From a virus, in IMG/VR virus record IMGVR_UViG_3300042691_019258, positions 1-24,954 of that record: a stretch of DNA of 24,954 bases. The stretch is one strand, 5' to 3'. Within the stretch, counting starts at the first letter, position 1. Each line of letters opens with the position of its first letter. Of the stretch, positions 1 to 6,893 are shown piece after piece. The notes beneath the pieces are model-generated. The model was not told the DNA's origin. It saw nothing but the letters and a program-made list of their open reading frames with translations, and ran no database searches. The position numbers were made by a program, and so were the translations under genes.

Positions 1-2
1 TC

Positions 3-389
3 AAGGTCATGGCCCAGGCGGTCGATCCGAATCTTGCAACGATTCTGATTAAAGACATCGGCGCCGCCACCGCCGCCGAGCAAGAAGACGAGCAAACCGC
101 CTTCGCCAAAATCGCCGCAGGCACCGAACCCCCGCTCAAAGAAGGCGGCCAAAACGCGCAGGTAAGGCTGCAAACCTTGCAGCAAATCATTCAGTCGAAT
201 CCCGCCGTCCAGCAACGCTACCAGCAAGACGAAATCTTCCGCAAGATGATCGACGCCCGCGCACAGGCATTCCAATTCCAATTACAACAACAGCAAAACG
301 CAGTCATCGGCCGCACCGGCAGCCAGCCCGCGCTCCAAAAGATGCAGCAGGAACAGCAACTCGGCATGACCGCCCAACCCGCCGCCTAA
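3..389 (+). CDS. Probable portal protein, C-terminal part (5' end outside window)
   Basis: The frame is open to the left edge of the window, and the first ATG (position 9) has no convincing ribosome binding site, so this is most likely the tail end of a longer gene. The visible 127 residues are alpha-helical and very rich in Gln and Ala, with a poly-Gln run near residues 97-102 of the ATG-numbered product. A segment resembling EGGQNAQVRL is followed by NPAVQQR and a Q-rich tail, which in my recollection of podovirus-type portals is typical of their C-terminus. Portals form the dodecameric ring at the capsid vertex through which DNA enters and leaves. Position at the head of the tail-gene cluster and upstream of an adaptor candidate fits this. 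The family assignment is inference; a different head protein is possible. Confidence 0.5.
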   Translation, partial: KVMAQAVDPNLATILIKDIGAATAAEQEDEQTAFAKIAAGTEPPLKEGGQNAQVRLQTLQQIIQSNPAVQQRYQQDEIFRKMIDARAQAFQFQLQQQQNAVIGRTGSQPALQKMQQEQQLGMTAQPAA

Positions 390-393
390 CCGT

Positions 394-612
394 ATGCACC
401 CGAACATTAACGTCAGGAACGTCGCCGGATTAAACATCCCGCAGCACGACTATCTCAGCATCTCGTATTACGGCAGCACCAACAACATCCAGACCGTGAC
501 CTACAAAGAAGGCGGCAGCGGAGGCCAAACAGTCGCCACGCTGACATTCTCCTACACGACCAACCCGCCGACCACCAACGACGCGGACCTCGCCACCGTC
601 ACCCGCTCTTAG
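394..612 (+). CDS. Small hypothetical phage structural-region protein (72 aa)
   Basis: It lies 4 bp after the preceding stop and runs in the same direction, so it belongs to the late operon. The protein has no membrane segment. It is Thr/Asn/Gly/Tyr-rich with predicted beta character in the second half (the TVATLTFSYTT stretch). No Shine-Dalgarno is visible before the ATG, so translation is probably coupled to the upstream gene. Its first four residues (MHPN) are the same as those of the small gene at 3862. I do not recognise the family. The TAG stop sits inside the first unit of an octamer repeat array. Confidence 0.6.
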   Translation: MHPNINVRNVAGLNIPQHDYLSISYYGSTNNIQTVTYKEGGSGGQTVATLTFSYTTNPPTTNDADLATVTRS

Positions 613-632
613 TCTTTTAGTCTCTTAGTCTC
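609..632 (+). repeat. Three tandem octamers TTAGTCTY
   Basis: The gap between two late genes consists of three consecutive 8-bp units (TTAGTCTT, TTAGTCTC, TTAGTCTC) followed by TTTT and ACC before the next ATG. The first unit contains the stop codon of the upstream gene. No ribosome binding site is present, so the next gene starts right after the repeat. A related octamer array in the opposite orientation is at 3777-3816. Confidence 0.8.
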
Positions 633-639
633 TTTTACC

Positions 640-2694
640 ATGCCTTGGACGTTTAACCCCTTCAGCGGCACGTTCGATCAAAAAGGATCGGGCGGCGGCG
701 GCGGCGCGTCCTATATCGACGGCGAGGTGCAAAACTTCAGCGCGTTGCCCACCGCCAACCCGCCAGCCGTAGACAGCGCCTACCTCGTCCGCGAACCCGA
801 AGGCACTTGGCTCATCAACCGCAAGCCCGCGGGCATCTACATTCGCGTTGCCACCACCGGAACACGCGCAACTGACTGGACCTACGCCGGCATTCTGCCG
901 GATGTCTTCAACGACGCCAACTTCCTCCTGTATGACAACGGCGACAGCTCCAAAAATTTAGCCTTTCAACTCTCCGGCATCACCACCGGCACCACCCGCA
1001 CGCTGACCGTGCCGGATGCCTCCGGCACCATCGCGCTGACCACAACCGCCCCAGCCTCCCACACCCACGGCAACCTAACCAACGACGGCAAAATCGGCAC
1101 CACCGCAAACCTCCCCTTAAAAACAGGCACAAATGGCGTCATCGAGGCAGGGGCTTTCGGCACGGCGGCAGGGAGCTTTTGCGCTGGCGACGATGTTCGG
1201 TTGTCGGATGACCGCGACCCGAATCTTCATGCCGCAAGTCACCTCCCCGATGGCGCTGATGAGATTTTTGATCAGTCGTTGAATACAGTGGACGCGCCTA
1301 CGTTTGTAACACTTAACGTTGATGGCTTGGTTGTTGATTGTAACACTAACCCCTTTAGTGTTGCGGGCGGAAAACTTTATATAGACAGCGGATCGACAGA
1401 ACTTGAATTAGGTTTTCCGATTAGTCTTGGTCAAGCGCCAGATGTTCCAGCGGCTCAAGCAACTACCAGAACGAACATCGGCGCAGCCGCCTCTGGCTCC
1501 ATCACCACCAGCGGCCTCACCCAAGCCACCGCAAGAATTTTAGGCCGCACGACGGCGAGCACAGGGGCCATCGAAGAAATCCAAATCGGCGCGGGCTTGA
1601 GTCTGTCGGCGGGCGAGCTTTCTTCGACAGTCAGCGCGGGCATTCCTGCAACCCTCCTTGACGCCAAAGGCGATCTGATCGTTGCCTCGGCGGCGGATAC
1701 GGCGGCACGTTTGCCTGTCGGCGCAACAAACGGCCACGTTCTGACGGTGGACTCGGCAGAGGCCACGGGGATGAAATGGGCGGCTGCATCGGGCGGCGTG
1801 GTCAGCGGCAGCGTGGATAACGCCATCTTGCGGGCTGATGGTAGCGGGGGCAGCACAAGCCAAAGCAGCGCCATCGTCATTGATGACGCAACAACAACCA
1901 CGCAGAACAATGTCGCCATAACCAATCAGCACAGTGGGCAGACAAACTCGGCTTTGGTGCTAACGCCAAAAAACGAAGGTTCATTTATTGTTGGGCCAAA
2001 GCCCGATGGGACAGCCACAGGAGGTAACGCTCGCGGCAACCGAGCGGTAGATTTGCAATTTGATAGAAATAGTAGCACGCAATGTGCATCTGGCGCTTGG
2101 TCATTTCAAGCTGGTTACAGAAATACTGCTTCTGGATCGCAAGCAGTTTGTTTTGGGGCGCAAAACACATCAAGCGGAACTTCATCAATCTGTCTTGGCG
2201 GCATCAACTCAACCGCATCTCAAGAGTATAGTGCCACGATTGGCAACGCGGCAGTAGCAGACCGCGCGGTCATGCTGGCGATTGCGTCTGGCAGATTTGC
2301 AAGCAGCGGAGATGCACAACGTGTTCTATGCGTTCTTCGCAATAAAACAACGGATGCCAGCGCAACCGAATTATTTTATGCAGGTGGATCGACAAGATTT
2401 AGTATCCCATCTGGCAAAGTAATGGCGATGCTCGTCAACATCACAGGAGTCAAGTCTGACGGAAGCGCAGTTGCCCATTATGCTCGTCAATACGCTATCA
2501 AAAATGTCGGTGGCACAACGAGTCAAGTGTATGGAGCGGTTACAGTAGGCGCGGACAACGCCGCAGGCACATCAATCGCGCTGTCGGCCAACGATACCAA
2601 TGACGCGCTGAAGATCGAAGTCACAGGCATCGCATCCGAAACATGGCGATGGGTCGCAAGCGTGGATGCCGTGGAGGTAGCTTATGGAACCTAA
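640..2694 (+). CDS. Long tail fibre protein
   Basis: This 684-residue protein would form the trimeric fibre that contacts the host surface. The N-terminus has a WTFNPFSGTFD motif, as seen at the start of many phage fibres, then a Gly run near residue 20. The middle is a low-complexity Ala/Gly/Thr/Ser shaft. It includes a DAKGDLIVASA segment (about residues 341-383) that recurs in phage fibres, and YadA-head-like repeats of the SGSQAVCFG / SGTSSICLG type around residues 490-540. The C-terminal 120 residues form a compact beta-rich knob. There is no Shine-Dalgarno before the ATG. Two internal stretches (about 1260-1440 and 1920-2560) are clearly lower in GC than the flanks, suggesting module exchange. 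The stop overlaps the next gene's start by 11 bp. Confidence 0.85.
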   Translation: MPWTFNPFSGTFDQKGSGGGGGASYIDGEVQNFSALPTANPPAVDSAYLVREPEGTWLINRKPAGIYIRVATTGTRATDWTYAGILPDVFNDANFLLYDNGDSSKNLAFQLSGITTGTTRTLTVPDASGTIALTTTAPASHTHGNLTNDGKIGTTANLPLKTGTNGVIEAGAFGTAAGSFCAGDDVRLSDDRDPNLHAASHLPDGADEIFDQSLNTVDAPTFVTLNVDGLVVDCNTNPFSVAGGKLYIDSGSTELELGFPISLGQAPDVPAAQATTRTNIGAAASGSITTSGLTQATARILGRTTASTGAIEEIQIGAGLSLSAGELSSTVSAGIPATLLDAKGDLIVASAADTAARLPVGATNGHVLTVDSAEATGMKWAAASGGVVSGSVDNAILRADGSGGSTSQSSAIVIDDATTTTQNNVAITNQHSGQTNSALVLTPKNEGSFIVGPKPDGTATGGNARGNRAVDLQFDRNSSTQCASGAWSFQAGYRNTASGSQAVCFGAQNTSSGTSSICLGGINSTASQEYSATIGNAAVADRAVMLAIASGRFASSGDAQRVLCVLRNKTTDASATELFYAGGSTRFSIPSGKVMAMLVNITGVKSDGSAVAHYARQYAIKNVGGTTSQVYGAVTVGADNAAGTSIALSANDTNDALKIEVTGIASETWRWVASVDAVEVAYGT

Positions 2695-3154
2695 TCAAAT
2701 GTTCACAGTCGGCCTTGTGCCGTCACATCAACTCGTCAGCCTTCTTACCGATGACGAAGGCAACTGGCGCGATGTGCCAGAGGGCGAAACCGTAGTGCCG
2801 CTCGTCAAAATCCCAAAGCCCGAAGTCGGCGCATGGGAGCCAAATGTTGTCTGGTTTGAAGATCGCGTCGAGCGTCAGTGGGTCGCGGGCACGCCTGCGC
2901 CTTTGCCGACCTACTCGCCCGAAGCATGGACTTCGCTCCACTTCTCGCCCATGCAAGTTTCCGCCCTCCAGCGGTTTGAGATGGCGCTTTTGCAAGAAGG
3001 AAAGCCGCTTGGCAGCAACATGACTGCGCTTAAAACGTGGATGGAGGGGATGCTGCTTGCCAGCGTTGATCCTACTCCGCGCACGTTTGATTTGCCGCCG
3101 TGCAGCTACGAGGTTGCGAGTGCGGAGGCGGTTGCTGACCTAAACGCACAATGA
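2684..3154 (+). CDS. Hypothetical protein coupled to the tail fibre (possible fibre assembly factor)
   Basis: The ATG lies inside the last codons of the fibre gene (11 bp overlap), and the stop overlaps the next start as ATGA, so all three are translationally coupled. The 156-residue product has no membrane segment or signal. The N-terminal part contains the TDDEGNWRDVPEGE stretch and several Trp residues; the C-terminal half (LQRFEMALLQEG, LKTWMEGMLL) is helical. Being encoded immediately after a fibre gene is typical of fibre chaperones. I see no diagnostic motif for a named chaperone family, so the role is inferred from position only. Confidence 0.75.
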   Translation: MEPNQMFTVGLVPSHQLVSLLTDDEGNWRDVPEGETVVPLVKIPKPEVGAWEPNVVWFEDRVERQWVAGTPAPLPTYSPEAWTSLHFSPMQVSALQRFEMALLQEGKPLGSNMTALKTWMEGMLLASVDPTPRTFDLPPCSYEVASAEAVADLNAQ

Positions 3155-3768
3155 GGACTGTAACTCTCCAATCTATCCTCCTCCGCGCATGGCAACGTGT
3201 CGGAAACGACGCCAGCGACATCTCTTCGATCCCGACCGGCGCAAGGACAATGTTGGTCGCCGCCGCCAACGAGCGCATATCGGACTGCTGGGAGTGGGCC
3301 GATTGGCCTGAGCTGATGCGCGTCGAAAGCCGCACCATCCAGGGCAACGCCACGACAGGTTGGTATATCGACTACGAACAGAGTGGCGAAACCGCCATGG
3401 GCGAAGTCTTCAACATCTACCGCGACAACCCCAACACCCACGCCGCGCCCCGCGAACTGCAATACACCCTCTTGGGCGACAGCATCCGCTTCCCCGACGA
3501 CACCGAAATCCCCACCACCGCCTGGGTGAGATACCGCCTCCGCCCCGACACCTACTCAACGTCAAACCTCTCCGCCACCGTCCCGGCTGTCCTAAGCAAA
3601 GCCGTCGGCTACCTCCTCACCGCCAGCCTCCTCGAAGAAGACGGCCAGCTCGACAAATCAACCCTCATGGAAAGCAAAGCGGAGACCGAACTCATCACCG
3701 AACGCGACAAATTTTACTTCCAGCAAAACCAACCGACCACTTGGACGGCTCGCATAAATTATTACTGA
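3151..3768 (+). CDS. Putative head-tail adaptor (tail tubular protein A-like)
   Basis: This 205-residue protein begins with a helix (LQSILLRAWQRVG) and continues with a Trp-rich segment (CWEWADWPELMRVE). A beta section follows with Tyr and Pro residues (WVRYRLRPDTYS), then a C-terminal helical hairpin (SKAVGYLLTASLLEEDGQ) and a charged tail. The layout of N-terminal helix, W-x-E-W patch, beta core and C-terminal helical bundle resembles podovirus adaptor proteins that sit between portal and nozzle. It overlaps the previous gene as ATGA. A nozzle-like gene is at 6893, and having both in one operon supports the pairing. The assignment rests on pattern and context and could be another connector protein. 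Confidence 0.6.
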   Translation: MRTVTLQSILLRAWQRVGNDASDISSIPTGARTMLVAAANERISDCWEWADWPELMRVESRTIQGNATTGWYIDYEQSGETAMGEVFNIYRDNPNTHAAPRELQYTLLGDSIRFPDDTEIPTTAWVRYRLRPDTYSTSNLSATVPAVLSKAVGYLLTASLLEEDGQLDKSTLMESKAETELITERDKFYFQQNQPTTWTARINYY

Positions 3769-3776
3769 GCCGCCCA

Positions 3777-3816
3777 AGAGACCAAAAGACCAAGAGCTTA
3801 AAAGACCAAAAGACCT
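3777..3816 (+). repeat. Five tandem octamers, consensus RAGACCA-like
   Basis: The spacer after the adaptor gene consists of five 8-bp units: AGAGACCA, AAAGACCA, AGAGCTTA (degenerate), AAAGACCA and AAAGACCT. Their reverse complement (TGGTCTYT) is close to the TTAGTCTY octamers at 609-632, so the two arrays look like one repeat family in opposite orientation. Confidence 0.75.
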
Positions 3817-3820
3817 TCTG

Positions 3821-3848
3821 AACCAGCAACCAGTTACCCGCAACCCGC
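3821..3848 (+). repeat. Four tandem heptamers, RACCMGY-like
   Basis: Directly after the octamer array come four 7-bp units: AACCAGC, AACCAGT, TACCCGC and AACCCGC, followed by a partial TACTCC. Together the two arrays fill almost all of the 93-bp gap before the next ATG. No ribosome binding site is visible. Confidence 0.65.
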
Positions 3849-3861
3849 TACTCCTAAAATC

Positions 3862-4119
3862 ATGCATCCTAACGTCCGCACAACCAACCGCCAGTCCGGC
3901 AGCCTGCTCATCGCCGACACCAACGCCGTCACCGGCGAATTCGTCAGCATCGACAGCCTGGACAACGCCACCAAATTCGAAGTCCTGACCGGCAACGCCA
4001 CCGGCATCGCCAACGCGACCAGCGGCAGCGCCACCGCCATCCCGGCCGGCACGACCATCGACGGCATCTTCACCGCCATCAAGCTCCACGCCGGCAGCGT
4101 CATCGCCTACCGCAAATAG
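3862..4119 (+). CDS. Small hypothetical phage protein (85 aa)
   Basis: The product is an 85-residue soluble protein rich in Thr, Ala, Gly and Asn with alternating hydrophobic positions, consistent with a small beta-sandwich. It has no membrane segment. It begins MHPNVRTTN, reminiscent of MHPNINVRN in the small gene at 394. Like that gene it follows or is bordered by short tandem repeats and lacks a Shine-Dalgarno. It lies between the adaptor candidate and the lysis cassette, 2 bp before the next ATG. Small decoration or stabilising proteins can look like this, but no family is recognised. Confidence 0.65.
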   Translation: MHPNVRTTNRQSGSLLIADTNAVTGEFVSIDSLDNATKFEVLTGNATGIANATSGSATAIPAGTTIDGIFTAIKLHAGSVIAYRK

Positions 4120-4121
4120 CC

Positions 4122-4316
4122 ATGAGTGCCGAGCATTCCACACTTAGCACATTGGAGAGGGGACTGCTCGGCACAGTCGCCACCACCGGCACCGTCGCCG
4201 TCAGCTTCATGCAGACCCTCGAAGTCTACCTGCGCGTCGCCGGCCTGGGCATCGGCCTGGCCATCGGCGTCGTCACCCTACTTTCAGTCATCCGGGACTA
4301 CCGCCGGAAATCATAA
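4122..4316 (+). CDS. Small membrane protein, holin candidate
   Basis: This 64-residue protein has one or two hydrophobic segments (about residues 15-28 and 35-56, the latter containing VAGLGIGLAIGVVTLLSVI). It ends in a strongly basic tail, DYRRKS. Size, hydrophobic core and charged C-terminus are those of a phage holin, which opens the inner membrane to release or activate the endolysin. It is the first of four genes leading to an amidase, a standard lysis-cassette position. No sequence motif proves holin function, and it could instead be an antiholin, with the next gene as the holin. Confidence 0.6.
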   Translation: MSAEHSTLSTLERGLLGTVATTGTVAVSFMQTLEVYLRVAGLGIGLAIGVVTLLSVIRDYRRKS

Positions 4317-4330
4317 GGAGAAACAAAACC

Positions 4331-4504
4331 ATGCGTAACATCAAAACGACCATCCTCGGAGTCATCACCATCCTCATCAGCGTGCTGACCGTCGCCCGCA
4401 ACATCCTCGAAGGCACGCCCGTCGGCGACCTGGCAATGCACCTCGCCGCGATCACCGCCGGCTGGGGACTAATTGTTGCGAAGGATAATTCGGCACGGCT
4501 CTAA
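4331..4504 (+). CDS. Second small membrane protein of the lysis cassette (57 aa)
   Basis: A clear AAGGAG ribosome binding site at 4315-4320 precedes this ATG. The 57-residue product has a hydrophobic N-terminal segment (ILGVITILISVLTVA, about residues 8-22) and a second apolar stretch (about residues 36-49). This would give a two-pass topology with short connecting loop and a charged end. The arrangement fits a class II-type holin or a holin/antiholin partner of the gene at 4122. It is short and easily missed by gene callers with a 60-residue cut-off. The strong ribosome binding site contrasts with most neighbours, which have none. Confidence 0.6.
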   Translation: MRNIKTTILGVITILISVLTVARNILEGTPVGDLAMHLAAITAGWGLIVAKDNSARL

Positions 4505-4512
4505 GACGAAGG

Positions 4513-4689
4513 ATGAAACCGCAAGCCGACCAGGTAGGGCGGGGCCTCCGGACCCGCCGCTGCCTCCAAGTCTCAGCCCTAGCCGTCATCGCCCTGTCGA
4601 TGACCAGCTGCGTCACGGTCGGGTATGACTTCTTGAAGCAACAAGCCACCGTCACCGTCAATCCCCCGACCAAAGGCTACGCGAAATAA
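4513..4689 (+). CDS. Small lipoprotein, possible outer-membrane spanin (58 aa)
   Basis: The ATG follows GAAGG at a short distance. The product has a basic N-terminus (RTRR around residues 13-16) and a hydrophobic stretch (LQVSALAVIALSM). A lipobox-like MTSC follows, with Cys at about residue 33, and then a short mature part of about 26 residues ending in a Pro-containing tail. Small lipoproteins between holin and endolysin genes are commonly outer-membrane spanin subunits (Rz1-like) that help disrupt the outer membrane. I see no inner-membrane Rz-type partner with a long coiled coil next to it, so the spanin role is an inference. The unusually long pre-lipobox region could mean that the true start is internal. 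Confidence 0.55.
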   Translation: MKPQADQVGRGLRTRRCLQVSALAVIALSMTSCVTVGYDFLKQQATVTVNPPTKGYAK

Positions 4690-4692
4690 CCC

Positions 4693-5280
4693 ATGTGGAC
4701 CTGGCTCAAGAGAATCTTTGGCAAGAAATCCGCCGCTACCCCAGCGCCGGCCTTGCCGAACTTTGCCTCCGTATCCAGGCCGAGCTTCACCGTCGAGCCA
4801 CCGCTGACGACCTACGACGAGCGCCGTCTCAGCACGCCGAACAAACAAACCCACCGCATCAAACCGGAAGCCATCGTCCTGCATCACTCGGACGGCAGCT
4901 ACCACGGCAGCTGCGCCTGGATCACCAACCCCGCCGCTAAAGTGAGCTACCACGTCCTCATCGCCCGCGACGGCCGCCGCACCGTCTTCGGAAGCGACAC
5001 CGACCGCTGCTGGCACGCCGGCCGCAGCAACTGGCACGGCCGCCCCGACCTCAACAGCTGGTCCCTCGGCGTCGCCTGGGAAGGCAACACCTACGAAGAC
5101 CCGCTCGGCGAAGCCGCCATGAACAGCGCCCTAGAATACCTCGTCCCCCGCATGCGCAAGTGGAACATCCCGATGAACCTCATCCTCACCCACCAACAAG
5201 TCGCCCCAACCCGCAAAACCGACATCTCCCCCGGCGACGCCGCCCGCTTTAAGTCACGGCTCAAAGCCGCACTCAACTAA
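4693..5280 (+). CDS. Endolysin, N-acetylmuramoyl-L-alanine amidase (Amidase_2/PGRP fold)
   Basis: This enzyme hydrolyses the bond between N-acetylmuramic acid and L-alanine in peptidoglycan to lyse the host. Residues 58-190 match the zinc amidase fold. His64 in VLHHS is the first metal ligand, H108 lies in the conserved WHAG, and H167 begins the HQQVAPTRKTD segment. In that segment K175 and D177 stand where the family has its Lys and third metal ligand (Cys or Asp). The first 12 residues, MWTWLKRIFGKK, form a basic amphipathic helix followed by a Pro/Ala linker, which is unusual for a simple amidase and could mediate membrane contact. There is no signal peptide, so release depends on the upstream holin candidates. 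Confidence 0.92.
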   Translation: MWTWLKRIFGKKSAATPAPALPNFASVSRPSFTVEPPLTTYDERRLSTPNKQTHRIKPEAIVLHHSDGSYHGSCAWITNPAAKVSYHVLIARDGRRTVFGSDTDRCWHAGRSNWHGRPDLNSWSLGVAWEGNTYEDPLGEAAMNSALEYLVPRMRKWNIPMNLILTHQQVAPTRKTDISPGDAARFKSRLKAALN

Positions 5281-5282
5281 CT

Positions 5283-5303
5283 CGTCACACGTCACACGTC
5301 ACT
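5283..5303 (+). repeat. Three tandem heptamers CGTCACW
   Basis: The 37-bp gap between the endolysin and the tailspike contains CGTCACA, CGTCACA, CGTCACT in tandem, followed by a pyrimidine-rich stretch running to the ATG. There is no Shine-Dalgarno. This is the third intergenic gap in the late operon built from 7-8 bp tandem units. Confidence 0.75.
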
Positions 5304-5317
5304 AACCACTTCTCCTT

Positions 5318-6430
5318 ATGGCCAAAACAATTCCCCAACTCACCGACGCCACAACCGTCAACGCCGCCGACGAGCTAATCATCAGTCAAGGCGGAATCAC
5401 CAAACGGGCAACGGCGAGCGAGCTGCTCAACAGCAGCGCCATCGTCACGGCTACCGGATCAACGGACGCAAGGTCGCTTGCTGCTCGCTTTGCTGATGTG
5501 GTCAACGTCAAGGACTTTGGCGCGGTTGGTGATGGTGTTGCTGACGACACAGCAGCGATTCAAGCGGCCGTCAATACAAACAAGGTCGTTGTATTCCCAG
5601 AAGGAACCTACAAAACAGATACCGCCGTCACGGGAATTGGCCGCATGGTGACAACGGGAGCCGTGTTCACTGGCGCTAATCCGATAGACACTTATCCGGC
5701 GTTTGGAACCGGCTCTCTAAAGGTTTTTTCTAAAGGAAACAACAACAGTTTCATTGGTATTGCCCATAATACACTTAGCGCATCAACGCTGTCTTTTCCG
5801 ACAGGAGTGACGGGATATGGGCGCAACGACAACGCAGGAAATGCTGTCTTTGGCATCTACGCCGAGGCAAGGCAATACGCCAACACAGGCTGCGTTACCA
5901 ATGAGATCGACAGTTTTAATCATGGCGCAGCACCCTCATCCAATTTGCCGCCAGACAGGTCTATTGGAACGACTCAACAGCACCCTATTGCGCTCACTGT
6001 TGCAGCTGGTGGAACGGCCAATAGCTCTATTGGCATTGAAATTGGACGCGAAGGATCGTCGCCACAGAAATTTCTTACAGGCATTTATTTGCAAGCAGAC
6101 GGCGTTGTTGATTATGGACTGTTTATAGATGCAACAAGCGCGAGCACATCTGAGGCTATTGTCGCCAAGCATGTTACTTCTCGTATTTGTATAAATGCTA
6201 TTGGCCAAGGAACACCCGTTTCGGCCAATGCTTGGATTAGCTACGCAGACAAAGACGGCAATCCTATATTTGGAATCAAGCAGAGTGGAAGATGCTCGTT
6301 TAACACGGGCGTCACACAAAGCACGCGAGGCGTAGCCGGAGCAGCACAAGTGCTGCCGTCCAATCCCAACGGATATCTTCAAGTCGAAATCGGCGGCATA
6401 ATGAACCTAATTCCTTATTACGCTCCATGA
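5318..6430 (+). CDS. Tailspike with pectate-lyase-type beta-helix start
   Basis: This 370-residue protein begins with a short virion-attachment segment (IPQLTDATTVNAADELIIS), as found in many podovirus fibres. The classical beta-helix opening follows at residues 64-98: VKDFGAVGDGVADDTAAIQ, then VVFPEGTY. This is the Pectate_lyase_3 signature of tailspikes that bind or cleave surface polysaccharides. The remaining body is repetitive, beta-rich and Asn/Gly/Thr-rich. The C-terminus, with FGIKQSGRCSFN, resembles a compact fibre tip. It is short for a full beta-helix depolymerase, and no catalytic pair can be assigned by eye. From about 5570 onward the base composition is distinctly more AT-rich than in the neighbouring genes. 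The stop overlaps the next start (ATGA). Confidence 0.8.
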   Translation: MAKTIPQLTDATTVNAADELIISQGGITKRATASELLNSSAIVTATGSTDARSLAARFADVVNVKDFGAVGDGVADDTAAIQAAVNTNKVVVFPEGTYKTDTAVTGIGRMVTTGAVFTGANPIDTYPAFGTGSLKVFSKGNNNSFIGIAHNTLSASTLSFPTGVTGYGRNDNAGNAVFGIYAEARQYANTGCVTNEIDSFNHGAAPSSNLPPDRSIGTTQQHPIALTVAAGGTANSSIGIEIGREGSSPQKFLTGIYLQADGVVDYGLFIDATSASTSEAIVAKHVTSRICINAIGQGTPVSANAWISYADKDGNPIFGIKQSGRCSFNTGVTQSTRGVAGAAQVLPSNPNGYLQVEIGGIMNLIPYYAP

Positions 6431-6603
6431 ATGAATATATAATCAAGCTCAACCAAGATCACTTGCGCGTGATTAACGATGCTTTGCTGGCTACTCCGTA
6501 TGGCGCTGCTGCGCCGGTGGTTGCCCACATTAACAGCGAGATACAGCGTCTCTACAACGAGCAATACGACAAGCAGCGCGAACCGCGCAAGGAGGAACAA
6601 TGA
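6427..6603 (+). CDS. Small hypothetical protein (58 aa)
   Basis: The gene starts inside the tailspike stop (ATGA) and its stop overlaps the next ATG, so it is embedded in a coupled series. The product begins MNEYIIKLNQDHLRVINDAL and is predicted to be helical, with a hydrophilic, charged C-terminus (YDKQREPRKEEQ). Its last codons carry the AAGGAGGA ribosome binding site of the following gene. A second in-frame ATG does not occur nearby, and the ATGA overlap favours this start. Its position between tailspike and nozzle suggests a small tail-related or assembly factor. No family is recognised. Confidence 0.6.
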   Translation: MNEYIIKLNQDHLRVINDALLATPYGAAAPVVAHINSEIQRLYNEQYDKQREPRKEEQ

Positions 6604-6893
6604 ACTGGTCGATCACGGGAATAACAACACGCAACACACCGAACGCAGGAACTATTGTTGTTGTGTCGTTTTTGGTCAGCGACGGAATAAGCAGCATCGC
6701 TAACGATGTGAGAGTTGATGAAATTGATCCAAACAATTTTATACCACTGAGCGAAATTACGGAGCAGCAAGTTATAGAATGGGTAAAGGCGGCCTTGGGC
6801 AATGCAAGGGTTGGCGAGTTGGAATCACTTGTTGAGCAAAAAACAAATGCACCAGCACAAGACGTAGCCACGATTCTCCCTTGGAATAACTAA
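6600..6893 (+). CDS. Small phage protein of the NWxITxxTT type (97 aa)
   Basis: A strong AAGGAGGA at 6589-6596 precedes the ATG. The 97-residue protein starts MNWSITGITTRN and has a beta-rich first half. It then shows a conserved-looking helix FIPLSEITEQQVIEWVKAAL, then a short segment ending LPWNN. This order (beta domain, F-I-x-L-xx-ITE helix, terminal PW) resembles a family of small proteins found beside tail genes in marine and freshwater phages (DUF7936-like by recollection). The biochemical role is unknown. The gene overlaps both neighbours by a few bases. Confidence 0.7.
   Translation: MNWSITGITTRNTPNAGTIVVVSFLVSDGISSIANDVRVDEIDPNNFIPLSEITEQQVIEWVKAALGNARVGELESLVEQKTNAPAQDVATILPWNN

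Noticed and set aside
3777-3848. CRISPR array
   Set aside because: The units are only 7-8 bp and directly abutting, with no spacers and no cas genes in the window.
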